A stretch of DNA of 64,000 nucleotides from Lactobacillus sp. (GTDB taxonomy: Bacteria; Bacillota; Bacilli; Lactobacillales; Lactobacillaceae), in assembly GCA_030455605.1 (NCBI GenBank), contig JAKDPD010000001.1, positions 52,363 through 116,362 of the forward strand, written 5' to 3'. Under the pieces are notes generated by a model. It was not told the DNA's origin, did no database searches, and was given only the letters and a program-made list of their open reading frames with translations. Made by a program: the position numbers and the translations under genes. Positions 21,168-31,077 of this stretch are shown here, in pieces; position 1 is the stretch's first letter, and each line of letters starts with the position of its first letter.

Positions 21168-22307
21168 CTAAGATTCAAAGTCGGCTGGCAACTTACCTTG
21201 CCCAAAATGAGCCACAATCGCTGCCATAATCCGCTCACTGGCTTGACCATCACCATAAGGATTCTTCGCATTTGCCATGGCATCATACGCTTTTTGATTT
21301 TCTAGTAACGTCGTCATGGCAGCTTCCACAGTGTCTTCCTGTGTGCCCACCAACTTCAAGGTCCCAGCCGTGACCCCTTCAGGGCGCTCAGTCGTATCGC
21401 GCAAAACAAGCACGGGCTTGCCTAAGCTTGGGGCTTCTTCTTGCACGCCACCGGAATCCGTCATAATAAAGTAACTCCGCTTGGCTAAATTATGAAAGTC
21501 AACTACATCTAGTGGGGCAATCAAGTGAATATGTTCATCCCCTGCGAGGACCTCCTGTGCCACTTGTTGGACGCGCGGGGATAAATGCACCGGATAAATA
21601 ATTTCAACTTGCGGATGACTGTCCACCACCCGCTTCATCACTTTAAAGACGCGGCGCATTGGTTCACCCTGATTTTCTCGCCGGTGCATGGTGACCAGAA
21701 TAACGCGGTTACCTGGCGTAATTTCATCCATGACGGCGTGATGATAATCTTGCTTCACCGTTTGCTGAAGCGCATCAATTGCGGTATTCCCAGTGACCAC
21801 AATCCCTGCAGCTGGATGGTTCTCTTTTAATAAATTGGCCTTACTGAGCTGCGTTGGCGCAAAATACAAATCAGCAATATCATCCGTCATCTGCCGATTC
21901 AGTTCTTCCGGAAATGGTGAATATTTATTCCAGGTCCGCAGGCCTGCTTCGACATGACCGAGCGGTGTTTGTTCATAATAAGTGGCCAAACTAGCAGCTA
22001 GGCTAGTCGTCGTATCACCATGAACTAAGACAATATCAGGCTTTTCGGTCCGAATAATCTGCCCCAAATCGAGCATCACTTTAGCAGTAATCTCGGCTAG
22101 CGTCTGGTTCTGTTTCATAATGTTAAAATCATAATCAGGTTTAATTTTAAAAATCGTCAGTACTTGATCTAACATCTCGCGGTGTTGAGCCGTGACCACG
22201 GTCACTTCACTAAAGCGTTCATCTGCTTGCAATTTGAGAACGAGTGGAGCCATCTTAATAGCTTCAGGACGCGTCCCAAAAACGGTCATTACTTTGATTT
22301 TCTTCAT
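21168..22307 (-). CDS. wecB: UDP-N-acetylglucosamine 2-epimerase (non-hydrolysing)
   Basis: KVMTVFGTRPEAIKMAPL, VHGDTTTSLAASLA, HVEAGLRT, TDSGGVQEEAPSLGKPVLVLRDTTERPE. Confidence 0.96.
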   Translation of the reverse strand: MKKIKVMTVFGTRPEAIKMAPLVLKLQADERFSEVTVVTAQHREMLDQVLTIFKIKPDYDFNIMKQNQTLAEITAKVMLDLGQIIRTEKPDIVLVHGDTTTSLAASLATYYEQTPLGHVEAGLRTWNKYSPFPEELNRQMTDDIADLYFAPTQLSKANLLKENHPAAGIVVTGNTAIDALQQTVKQDYHHAVMDEITPGNRVILVTMHRRENQGEPMRRVFKVMKRVVDSHPQVEIIYPVHLSPRVQQVAQEVLAGDEHIHLIAPLDVVDFHNLAKRSYFIMTDSGGVQEEAPSLGKPVLVLRDTTERPEGVTAGTLKLVGTQEDTVEAAMTTLLENQKAYDAMANAKNPYGDGQASERIMAAIVAHFGQGKLPADFES

Positions 22308-22354
22308 GTGTTTATCTCCTATTTTCGCTATGATTAATTGTAGCGCATGCTATC

Positions 22355-22576
22355 ATGAAGCAACGCACTTATTTGGAGGCTTTCATGTACTTTTCTATCA
22401 CTTTATTACTATTAGCGGTCTTGGTCATGATGATTGGCGTTTTTTGTCTAGTTTTTAGTTTCGATAGCCGCTTAAGAAAAAGCGCACGCCGACAGCTAAG
22501 ACTGATGGCACTGCTCTTCTTACTGTTATTTGGAATATTTTTTTGGCTAATCATCACTTATCCTGTTATCCTATGA
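22355..22576 (+). CDS. Small membrane protein (start possibly 22385)
   Basis: Two hydrophobic segments; divergent from wecB. Confidence 0.5.
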   Translation: MKQRTYLEAFMYFSITLLLLAVLVMMIGVFCLVFSFDSRLRKSARRQLRLMALLFLLLFGIFFWLIITYPVIL

Positions 22577-22586
22577 TACCCGGATT

Positions 22587-23741
22587 TTAATAATTTTGTT
22601 CACCTGTTTGAAATAATAAGGCCATGATGGTTAAGGTCGCATCATAGTAATTATTGATTGGTAAGTGGCCAGAAAAAATATATTGCTCCCGGGTAAACAA
22701 CACACTATGCGCTGACTTGGCAGCGGTTGGCAATTTGCTCACGGCTAGGAAGATGGGCGCATCAAAACTAGCGGACTGATAACGATGAATCGCTTTGCCC
22801 GACAAGTGATATCCTGCTCCAATATAACGCGCCTTTTTGAAGAAATTCAACAACTTTAAATTGATAGCTCGAGCCGACTTACTGGAATACCCGGCCAAAT
22901 TCAGCGGGATCCGGCAAGCATTGTAATAATACGCCCCATCATATGCGGTAGCGACTGTTTTGCCAACCACGGGAAAGGTACCCTTACGAGTAGCCCAAGC
23001 AAAGTCAGGAATTAAGCCATCCCGATTTTGGCGACTTAAAGTTGCGAGTCGCGCCATCATGTCACGGCCAATTTGGCGCCACACGGGACGCTTAGAAGCA
23101 TGGTAAAACGCATCAAACGCGTATGGTATCACATCACTCGTTCTTAGCAATTGATAGTAGCGCGTCTTTGGTTTTGCCCAGTTACCCACAGTTAGTAAAT
23201 GAGTGGTCGGATTCACCTCATATTTTAAAATATCCGCTTGTAACTTGAGCGAAGCCTCGCGATAATGCGGTTCATCCCAAACGCGGCTAGCCAATAACAA
23301 GGCATGAGCAATCAGCACATCGCCATCTGAAGCACTGGTGCGACTATCGGCGGGTTGCGAATGCCAATTGCTCTGCCGCCACTGCATCAGCGTGCTGCCA
23401 GGGATTTGATTAGCTAAATAATAGCGATACAGCCGATCAAAATCACGGCGGACATTTGGCGCATGCTGCCTTTGTCCCAGAACTAACAGTAACATCCCAT
23501 ACCCAGTGGCTTCGGAAGTCGTTTCAAAATGTCGCGGTGACAGCGTTGGCGTCATCCGCACATAACTTTCTGGCTGATGCGGGACGCGTACCAGGTAGGC
23601 TTCGCGCCACTGCCGCAAAAAGTGTAACCGCACAGCTTGCGGATTATCCAGTCGAATATAAACCATAATGGCGGCATAAGCTACAATAAATAAGATGAAG
23701 CGGATAACATATCTGCTATTTTTTCTTTTTTTCATAGCCAC
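22587..23741 (-). CDS. Glycoside hydrolase family 8-like protein
   Basis: SEATGYGMLLLVLG and SASDGDVLIAHALLLA match GH8 catalytic regions; N-terminal membrane anchor. Confidence 0.8.
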   Translation of the reverse strand: MAMKKRKNSRYVIRFILFIVAYAAIMVYIRLDNPQAVRLHFLRQWREAYLVRVPHQPESYVRMTPTLSPRHFETTSEATGYGMLLLVLGQRQHAPNVRRDFDRLYRYYLANQIPGSTLMQWRQSNWHSQPADSRTSASDGDVLIAHALLLASRVWDEPHYREASLKLQADILKYEVNPTTHLLTVGNWAKPKTRYYQLLRTSDVIPYAFDAFYHASKRPVWRQIGRDMMARLATLSRQNRDGLIPDFAWATRKGTFPVVGKTVATAYDGAYYYNACRIPLNLAGYSSKSARAINLKLLNFFKKARYIGAGYHLSGKAIHRYQSASFDAPIFLAVSKLPTAAKSAHSVLFTREQYIFSGHLPINNYYDATLTIMALLFQTGEQNY

Positions 23742-23744
23742 TCC

Positions 23745-25046
23745 TTAATCCGCAAATCGTTTCGTCTTGACCCAATTATTACCACGCCGATGGAAGATTT
23801 TATCCGCCAGCACTGAGCAAACCGCATGAATTGACACCACAATAAAGAGCTGCGAATAAGTAAAGTAAGACGCTAAACTAATAAACAATTGTTCTGTCGT
23901 AAACTGCCCGAACTGCGTCGCTAGCGCAATCCCAATCTGTAACATAAAGAGCATAATCATCATCAACCAATTTAAGGCCAGCATCTGCATCATAAGCAAA
24001 TTCGAGCCATCAAAGATAAAGGGTAAATTGACCGGAACAAAGAAATTTAGCAACCAAGCACCCAGATTACCAAGAAACAGCAGATCAGATAAGACAATGG
24101 CTAGATTAAACCAGAAAAAAGTACGGAAATAGTAAAAGACTTCAAGCTTAACTCGCCAATTAGCTGGTAAGAAGAGGTACTTGAAGTTCTTCATGACCAC
24201 TTCATAATTTCCTTTTGCCCAACGCAGGCGCTGGAAATAGTAATCGTGAATCCGTTCCGGCTCTTGCTGGAAGGCCTCAGAAGTGTAGGCCAGCGCAATC
24301 AGGCGCCCCGTTTGCATAATTTTAAACGAAATATCGGTATCCTCGGTCAGTGCACCATTTTCCCAGCCACCAATCGACTCGACAAAGTCCTTATTGATGA
24401 TAAAGTTCGTGCCAGGAATTCGGCTAATCTTAAACATGTGCCAAACCCCAACATGCTGAATCCGCTGTGTGACCACAATTTCTTGATTAATGCACTTAGT
24501 CAAAAAATTCTGTTTCGCATTGCGCGTCTTATTACGCCCAATGGCAGCCATATAATGCTCTGGATTTTTCAAGACTTCGCGTACCAAGAAGTATAAGGCA
24601 TTCTTCTCGGGCATGGCATCCGCATCATAAACCCCAATATATTCACCAGTTGCCAGCTTCAAAGCATCATTTAAGACGCCAGCCTTGCCGCCCGTTCCAG
24701 TCCGCTCAATGATTTGAATTTGCCTTTTCGGATAAGCAGCGGCTACCCGGTGCATGACTTCAGCGGTATTATCATCACAATTATCGGCATAAAGTAACAA
24801 TTGCACTTGATCACTCGGATAGTTCAATCCCAAAATCGCCTGTGTGGTATTGGCAATCACGAGACTTTCGTTATGAGCCGGCACGACTAGGGTGACTTTA
24901 GGATAACGCGGCAAGGGGGTAATCTTCACTAGCTTATGACTATGGGACATCCAAAAATGGGTCGCGCCACTTAAAGTCGTAATCGACATGAATAACGAGG
25001 TCCAAATGGACACTAGGGTTAAAATGATGATTAAATTAATCCACAT
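23745..25046 (-). CDS. Processive family 2 glycosyltransferase (BcsA/PgaC-like)
   Basis: VVPAHNES, YDADAMP, TEDTDIS, QRLRW motif, multiple TM segments; no PilZ domain. Confidence 0.9.
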   Translation of the reverse strand: MWINLIIILTLVSIWTSLFMSITTLSGATHFWMSHSHKLVKITPLPRYPKVTLVVPAHNESLVIANTTQAILGLNYPSDQVQLLLYADNCDDNTAEVMHRVAAAYPKRQIQIIERTGTGGKAGVLNDALKLATGEYIGVYDADAMPEKNALYFLVREVLKNPEHYMAAIGRNKTRNAKQNFLTKCINQEIVVTQRIQHVGVWHMFKISRIPGTNFIINKDFVESIGGWENGALTEDTDISFKIMQTGRLIALAYTSEAFQQEPERIHDYYFQRLRWAKGNYEVVMKNFKYLFLPANWRVKLEVFYYFRTFFWFNLAIVLSDLLFLGNLGAWLLNFFVPVNLPFIFDGSNLLMMQMLALNWLMMIMLFMLQIGIALATQFGQFTTEQLFISLASYFTYSQLFIVVSIHAVCSVLADKIFHRRGNNWVKTKRFAD

Positions 25047-25206
25047 GATCTTGCCTCATTGGTTCGTGACCGGCGTGTTTCCGGCTTGAAATAAACTTAC
25101 GGTCATTCCGAAATAAGATAATAGCACCACAGATAAACAACACTAAAAAGCAAGTACAAAAGAAGACGGTAATCCCCATCGAAATTTGATAGAAAAAGGT
25201 AACCAT
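25036..25206 (-). CDS. 56-aa single-TM protein (not in ORF track)
   Basis: MVTFFYQISMGITVFFCTCFLVLFICGAIILFRNDRKFISSRKHAGHEPMRQDHVD*; start adjacent to the GGDEF-like stop, end overlaps the glycosyltransferase start. Confidence 0.7.
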   Translation of the reverse strand: MVTFFYQISMGITVFFCTCFLVLFICGAIILFRNDRKFISSRKHAGHEPMRQDHVD

Positions 25207-26058
25207 TTAGTCCTCCTGCTTTAAATATTCAGTGACAATCTCAGTCTCTAGTGACCGCGTTAAACGACGCATCACCGCCTCAAAATCTGGATATTGCGTA
25301 CGGTTCTGACTCGTCACCTGCAATGATGCCGCCTTCACTTCTAGACCAGCCGCCTTGCAGATGTGATCAAGTGCCACGGCAGTTTCATGATTAACCAAAT
25401 TAGTGCGTGCTGGATCCAGTAAAAAGGAAAAAACTAGAAAGCGCGCATTTCCCAAGTAAAAGATTGGTTCACTTGGTAACCTAGTGGCTTTTAGTTCATT
25501 GGCAACGGCTAGTAATAAATCACCATACTCCTGCCGATGAAATTGTTTATACTGCGTGGCATCAATTGCAAACAAATACAAATCCGTCCCTAACCGGACT
25601 TTGGACTGATGACTAATCGCCTGAACCTCGCTAGTGTACATTTGGCGAGCTGACTCTAAGCCATTGAGACGCACCAATGGCACGAAATGATTCATATGAT
25701 GTCGTAGCCTCTGATTTTTGTGTCCTAGCCCAGACCAGTGGAACAAATAACTAACAACCGAGGAAATCAAAATGACTTCAAGTGGTAAGCCCAAAATTAA
25801 AATAATTTTTTGATAAAACGGCATTACAATATAGCCGAAGACAAGGACGGCGACACCGATAATAATCATGATAGCATTCGCCCAAAGTGCGATTACCGTC
25901 GGCAAAACCAGCGGCATTAAAACGCCAATGATTAAAATACCGAGTAGTCCGAAACGCACATTATCCGGAAACTGGGTCGACATCGCAGCCAGTACCAAGA
26001 ATAATAAATATGATAGGGCTAAGCCCACTTTTGCTTTCACGATACGTCGATTGTTCAT
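25207..26058 (-). CDS. Membrane protein with degenerate GGDEF domain
   Basis: Several TM helices then FAIDATQYKQFHRQEYGDLLLAVANEL...FYLGNARFLVF, aligning with D..FK..N...GD.vL..va..L...aR.GGDEF. Confidence 0.75.
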   Translation of the reverse strand: MNNRRIVKAKVGLALSYLLFLVLAAMSTQFPDNVRFGLLGILIIGVLMPLVLPTVIALWANAIMIIIGVAVLVFGYIVMPFYQKIILILGLPLEVILISSVVSYLFHWSGLGHKNQRLRHHMNHFVPLVRLNGLESARQMYTSEVQAISHQSKVRLGTDLYLFAIDATQYKQFHRQEYGDLLLAVANELKATRLPSEPIFYLGNARFLVFSFLLDPARTNLVNHETAVALDHICKAAGLEVKAASLQVTSQNRTQYPDFEAVMRRLTRSLETEIVTEYLKQED

Positions 26059-26205
26059 TGTTTAATTAACTCCAACTACTTTGTAAGTCACATGCTTTTA
26101 GTTACTTTTATTTTGTTCACATAAAAGGCTTGTTTGCTTATCATTAGTAATGACTTCTACAGTGTAGACACAATCTGGTACAACTATCAAGCCTCAAAGT
26201 AAACA

Positions 26206-26240
26206 AAAGAGTTATAACGCCCTAGCATTATAACTTTTTT
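26206..26240 (-). terminator. Intrinsic terminator after the PAS protein gene
   Basis: AGTTATAAcGC-ccta-GCaTTATAACT with flanking A/T runs. Confidence 0.6.
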
Positions 26241-26262
26241 AGCTTGCTTGTTATTAACTTAT

Positions 26263-27027
26263 TTAATGATGTGAAGCAGAAGTGGTCGTGTCAGGAGTGG
26301 GCTTAGGAGCTGGTTTAACTTTAGCCTTAGCTTCTTCCTTGGCTTCTGCCAGCTTGGTTGAAGGACCGGTTTTAGCATCTGGATCAGAATTGCGACGGTA
26401 AGTCGCACCAGTCGTGGCATCTGGATCAACCACCAACTTTTGACCAGTAGTTTCACAGAAGTACTTCACGAATGGATATAAATCTTGGACCCATTCATAA
26501 ATCCCCATGTAGTTACCTTGTTCATCTTCAACCCGCTTATAGTAGTGGAGCACTAGTTCACGTAAGTTACCGGTTGGGACTGGCATATAAACATCGTCAT
26601 GGCCGTCAACCTTGTGGCGTAACGCATAAACAACTTTTTTAGCTTCCGGAATGACTTCGCGAATATTCGGGTGGACATCACTCATCGTGCTACCAACTTG
26701 ACTAGGTATCCGCTTGGCCTTCATCTTTTCGTTTAGATCTTGAGGACGGTTGTACCACAAGAATTGATTGTTGTCGTCAACAAAGGTTAATTCACCAAAG
26801 GTGTCACGCAGCATCCAGTTCAACTGATTAACCGTTAATAAACCGGCATCCAATTTAACATAATCATCCCCACTGGCAGCTTTAACCTGCTTAGCAGCTT
26901 TCTCTAACCAATCTGGATCACGCTTGTCAAGACCTTCGACGGTGTAACGAGAATGGCCTTTGGCGTCAAAGTCTTCTTGCAGATAATCTGACTTATTCAT
27001 ATTTTTTAACCAACTTGGTTCTGCCAT
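26263..27027 (-). CDS. PAS-domain protein (DUF438-C/PAS_10-like) with Lys/Pro-rich C-terminus
   Basis: LTFVDDNNQFLWYNRPQ...GSTMSDVHPNI...MPVPTGNLRELVLHYYKRVEDEQGNYMGIYEWVQDL. Confidence 0.65.
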   Translation of the reverse strand: MAEPSWLKNMNKSDYLQEDFDAKGHSRYTVEGLDKRDPDWLEKAAKQVKAASGDDYVKLDAGLLTVNQLNWMLRDTFGELTFVDDNNQFLWYNRPQDLNEKMKAKRIPSQVGSTMSDVHPNIREVIPEAKKVVYALRHKVDGHDDVYMPVPTGNLRELVLHYYKRVEDEQGNYMGIYEWVQDLYPFVKYFCETTGQKLVVDPDATTGATYRRNSDPDAKTGPSTKLAEAKEEAKAKVKPAPKPTPDTTTSASHH

Positions 27028-27185
27028 ATGCTTCTACTCCTATTAAAAATTTGTTTTTAATTTGCTTTAATATTTGAACTGCTGGTTATAACCAACCGAT
27101 TTTATGCTAGCATGAAATCAACCAGAAAACAATGCTTCACCTACTTGCAAGTCAAAGTTTACTTTTAGTAAAGGAGCTGAGCCAC

Positions 27186-27551
27186 ATGTATGACTTGAAA
27201 ATTGAACGAATTTATCAAAAACCAATTGATGATCACGGCCTTCGAATTTTAGTTGACCGCCTTTGGCCGCGTGGCATTTCGAAGGTTAATGCCAAACTCG
27301 ATCAATGGGCGAAGGAAATTGGCCCGACGAACGACTTACGAAAATGGTTCGGCCATGACCCAACTAAATATGAAGACTTTAAAGTGCGCTATCAAGAAGA
27401 ATTAGCCGGCAATCCAGCACTCCCTGCCTTTATCGCACTAGTTAAGGAAGAATTAGCCAAACAAAACGTTATCTTGCTATTCGGCGCAAAAGACACCAGC
27501 CACAACCAGGCTGTCGTCTTACAAGCCTACTTGCGAGCGCATCTCGCATAA
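27186..27551 (+). CDS. DUF488 family protein (track ORF starts 27132)
   Basis: RILVDRLWPRGISK...WAKEIGPTNDLRKWFGHDP. Confidence 0.9.
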   Translation: MYDLKIERIYQKPIDDHGLRILVDRLWPRGISKVNAKLDQWAKEIGPTNDLRKWFGHDPTKYEDFKVRYQEELAGNPALPAFIALVKEELAKQNVILLFGAKDTSHNQAVVLQAYLRAHLA

Positions 27552-28064
27552 TTGCGGCAAGTGTCCTGTCCGCTCTAGCGTCAGCAACGCTGCCTTGCGC
27601 GCTAATCCACTAGCATAGCCAGTGAGCTGGCCATTTGCGCCAATGACTCGGTGACACGGAATCATTAGGGCAATTGGGTTATGGCCCACTGCGCCACCAA
27701 CTGCTCGGCCATACCGGGCACGTTTAGTTGCTGGTACTGGCAATTGCAGCGCTAAATCACGATAGCTGCACACTTCACCATAAGGAATTTGCTCAAGCAA
27801 GTTGAGCACTGCCATGCTAAAAGGCGTGACTTGCGGCTGCAGCACCAGTTTGTCAGTCGTAGGACGCTGCCCTTGAAAATAAGCATCCAGCCAGTGCCAT
27901 GCGGCCTTAATTGGCGCCGATGTCCCCTGTGCGATTTGCGCTAATTCAGCCGCAGTTAGTGGCGGGCGGGATTGATCTGCAAACCATAAGCCCGTGAGCG
28001 CAGTGTCACTCCCAACTAACGTGATGGCTCCTAATGGCGAGCCATAGCAATTTTTACTCAGCAT
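27519..28064 (-). CDS. ogt: Methylated-DNA--protein-cysteine S-methyltransferase (track ORF starts 28109)
   Basis: NPIALMIPCHRVIGANGQLTGYASGLARKAALL. Confidence 0.95.
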   Translation of the reverse strand: MLSKNCYGSPLGAITLVGSDTALTGLWFADQSRPPLTAAELAQIAQGTSAPIKAAWHWLDAYFQGQRPTTDKLVLQPQVTPFSMAVLNLLEQIPYGEVCSYRDLALQLPVPATKRARYGRAVGGAVGHNPIALMIPCHRVIGANGQLTGYASGLARKAALLTLERTGHLPQLCEMRSQVGL

Positions 28065-28146
28065 TGTGAATCTCCTCAACTTTTTGACATGATTTGATTT
28101 ATAATACAACTAATGGTATTAACTAACCTAGAAAGAAGAATGACCT

Positions 28147-28374
28147 ATGACTAAAATTAAGAACATTTACATGTATGGCGCTTGTTTAATTTGCCTGATT
28201 GTTGTGTTATTTGCACTGTATGCAATCGTCAATGATATTGCCACGATTTTTTGGAATGTTAAAAGTGATCACGCCAATTACTTGACCTATCGTGATTTCT
28301 TTACCAATGGCATCATACTGATTGTGGCTAGTGGACTCTTCACTTTCCACTGGCGGCATGCTGACAAAGCTTAA
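28147..28374 (+). CDS. Small membrane protein
   Basis: 75 aa, two hydrophobic segments, followed by a terminator. Confidence 0.6.
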   Translation: MTKIKNIYMYGACLICLIVVLFALYAIVNDIATIFWNVKSDHANYLTYRDFFTNGIILIVASGLFTFHWRHADKA

Positions 28375-28380
28375 ACCAAC

Positions 28381-28410
28381 AAAAAGACCCGATTTTATCG
28401 GGTCTTTTTT
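28381..28410. terminator. Intrinsic terminator
   Basis: AAAAAGACCCGATTTTATCGGGTCTTTTTT. Confidence 0.9.
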
Positions 28411-28422
28411 CTTTGCCTTAAA

Positions 28423-28496
28423 TGACCCCGGTGAGACTTGAACCCACGACACCTGGTTTAGGAAACCAGTGCTCTATCCAGCTGAGCTACGAGGTC
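28423..28496 (-). tRNA. tRNA-Arg (anticodon CCT)
   Basis: Reverse complement GACCTCGTAGCTCAGCTGGATAGAGCACTGGTTTCCTAAACCAGGTGTCGTGGGTTCAAGTCTCACCGGGGTCA folds as a cloverleaf with loop TTCCTAA. Confidence 0.96.
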
Positions 28497-28537
28497 GAAT
28501 ACCTCTTTACTTTATCATAATCAGTCCAGTTGTGCGA

Positions 28538-29866
28538 CTAATATTGGGTACTAAAGAAGACACGATGCGACTCTCGGCGGCCGATACCATCAGCCGTTTT
28601 AACAAATGGCATCCAAATGAGGGCCGCAACTACAAGATTCACTAAACATAGAATAATCGCGCGCCAATCATAATTAGTCGCAAAATAGGCACCTAAAATA
28701 GGGGGCATAATCGACGGCACGGATACCTGGACCGGATTGACAAGATGCAGCCAGGTTACCCAATAGCTTAACGCCACATTTACCACTGGGGCTAAGACAA
28801 AGGGAATCAAATAGATGGGGTTCAGGATAATCGGCAAACCGAAGACAATGGGCTCGCCAATATTGAAGAAACTCGGCCCCAAAGCCACTTTTGCCATTGC
28901 CCGTAAATCACTCTTCTTGGCAATGATTAAAATCACCATAATCAAAACCAGCGTCCCACCGGCACCACCATACCAAGCAAAGACATCAAAGGAACTCCGC
29001 GTCCACAGATATCCTGGCTGCCGATGGTTAACTACCGCTGCCACATTGACATTTTGCGCAGTCAACCAAATCGAGTCAAGTAAGGGCGCGAGTGCACCTA
29101 GTCCGCTCAACCCAAAAAATGAAAATACCGATACCAGTGCCGTGACTAATAAAACCATGCCAAAGCCTTGCCCCATATGAAGTAACGGCATCTGAATAGT
29201 ATCAAGCAACCAACTACCGAAATAAGTTTTAGTCATCGTTTGAAAAATCAGGTTAATCCCACCCACCAAAAAAATGGCGGCCATCGCCGGAATCAGCGCT
29301 TCAAAGGCGGCAATTTCAGCATGTGGTAAAGTCGCACGGAGCCGGATAACCATCCGCGCACGGTAAAACAATAGATAAAAGCTAAAACCAATCGAACCAA
29401 AGACAATAGCAGTAAACACACCACTACTATCGAACTGAGAGATATCAAAAGCCCGCTGTAAAACGAAATGTTGTTGTCCGTTAGTTAGTTCAGCAAAATT
29501 CGCCACGCTCATTGTAAAGGAGGCCACTGAGACAATCGAGCCAGCTAGGCGATTCGTCTCAAAAACTTTAGCCAGATGATAACCTAATGACTGCGCCAAA
29601 TAAAGGGCAAATAACATCAACGTCCCCCGCCAAACGATTCGTGATACCAGCACCAAGGGATGCATCATGAGAGCAAAAGTGGTCCAGCCGAGTTGCGTTT
29701 GCGCCGCACTAACCAGACTCTGAATGGCTACTGCTAGCGAGCCAACAATGGTAATCGGTAGCAGTGAAATAAAAGAATTGCGTAATGCCACTAGCCAGCG
29801 AATCTGGCCCAGGGTATTGGCAAGCGGTAAAAAATATTTTTCAAGCAATCTGAGAATGCGATTCAT
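28538..29866 (-). CDS. PTS sugar transporter subunit IIC (cellobiose/lactose type)
   Basis: 442 aa, polytopic, NIGEPIVFGLPIILNPIYLIPFVLAP. Confidence 0.9.
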   Translation of the reverse strand: MNRILRLLEKYFLPLANTLGQIRWLVALRNSFISLLPITIVGSLAVAIQSLVSAAQTQLGWTTFALMMHPLVLVSRIVWRGTLMLFALYLAQSLGYHLAKVFETNRLAGSIVSVASFTMSVANFAELTNGQQHFVLQRAFDISQFDSSGVFTAIVFGSIGFSFYLLFYRARMVIRLRATLPHAEIAAFEALIPAMAAIFLVGGINLIFQTMTKTYFGSWLLDTIQMPLLHMGQGFGMVLLVTALVSVFSFFGLSGLGALAPLLDSIWLTAQNVNVAAVVNHRQPGYLWTRSSFDVFAWYGGAGGTLVLIMVILIIAKKSDLRAMAKVALGPSFFNIGEPIVFGLPIILNPIYLIPFVLAPVVNVALSYWVTWLHLVNPVQVSVPSIMPPILGAYFATNYDWRAIILCLVNLVVAALIWMPFVKTADGIGRRESHRVFFSTQY

Positions 29867-29868
29867 AG

Positions 29869-31077
29869 TTAGTCCTTGAGATAATGTGGGTGATAACCCT
29901 TATTCCTGTTTTTCTTATGCTTGCGTTTATGTTTCGGAGCTACTGCGGTGCTAACGGCGCTCACCGGCGTCACTTTAACCGGCTTAGTCGTCGTTAACTC
30001 ATGGCGCGCAAAGTAAACGCGCGCAACCGTCAGCGGTTCTAGTAATTTTTTCAACTCACGCTGATCATGATCGTCACCTAGGGTGACAACAAAGCCACTT
30101 GCATTCATCCGACCAACCCGACCTGCGCGGTGGGTATAAGTCGTCAAATCGTGGGGCAAATCAAAATTAACCACATAGGTTAAATTCGGAATATCTAAGC
30201 CACGAGCTGCAACATCCGTCGCCAGTAATAAACGAATTTTGCCAGTACCCAATGCCTTGAGTGCCTGCTCGCGCCGAGCCTTACTAAAGTCATTGGCTAA
30301 TAAGGCAAAGTCCGTCTTAGTATGACCTAAAATACCAGCAAAACGCAACATCGCCTGATTTGAGGCAAAAAACAAAATGCCACGAAAATCATGCAATTTA
30401 ATGAGCTTTTGCACATCATCAACTTTGTGCCGATTATCGACTTGTAAGAAATAATGATGTAACGCCAGCTTTTGCTCAGGACGAACATCCACCAAAATAA
30501 ACGAACGCTGGAATCGGTTCTCGGCATCCGTCGTGATGGCGGATTCAGTCGCACCGAATAGACAAATTTGGGCACTTGACGCTAAGTTTTGTCCCAAGCT
30601 CGTTAACAATTCTAGCTTCGTAAATTCTAATAAATCATCCGCTTCATCAATAATTAATGATTGAATTTGCGGGGTTTTAATCCGGCCACTCGAAAAAAAG
30701 TCAAAAAACCGCCCCGGGGTGGCCACAATGACTTCCGGATGTTGTTTTTTCAGCTGGTCATCTTGGCGCTTGCGATTACCGGCGCCGACTAAACTAATCC
30801 CGTGCAATCCCAGTGCAGCAATAAACGGATTAAGCACATGCCGAATTTGAACCGCAAGTTCAGTCGTCGGTGCCATAATCACGAGCTGATTGGCACGACC
30901 ACTAGTTACCCGGCTCAGGGCTGGCAACGCGTAAGCAAGTGTTTTACCCGTACCAGTTCGGGCATAGGCCACAAGACTTGCGCCATTTTTAATTAACTCA
31001 AATGTACGTGTTTGAATGAGCGTTGGTGCTGTTAAATGTTGACGATCAAGCACTGCTTGAATGGTTTTAGGATACAT
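29869..31077 (-). CDS. DEAD/DEAH-box RNA helicase
   Basis: ARTGTGKT, IIDEADDLL, GATES, TDVAARGLDIPNL, HRAGRVGR, basic C-tail. Confidence 0.93.
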   Translation of the reverse strand: MYPKTIQAVLDRQHLTAPTLIQTRTFELIKNGASLVAYARTGTGKTLAYALPALSRVTSGRANQLVIMAPTTELAVQIRHVLNPFIAALGLHGISLVGAGNRKRQDDQLKKQHPEVIVATPGRFFDFFSSGRIKTPQIQSLIIDEADDLLEFTKLELLTSLGQNLASSAQICLFGATESAITTDAENRFQRSFILVDVRPEQKLALHHYFLQVDNRHKVDDVQKLIKLHDFRGILFFASNQAMLRFAGILGHTKTDFALLANDFSKARREQALKALGTGKIRLLLATDVAARGLDIPNLTYVVNFDLPHDLTTYTHRAGRVGRMNASGFVVTLGDDHDQRELKKLLEPLTVARVYFARHELTTTKPVKVTPVSAVSTAVAPKHKRKHKKNRNKGYHPHYLKD

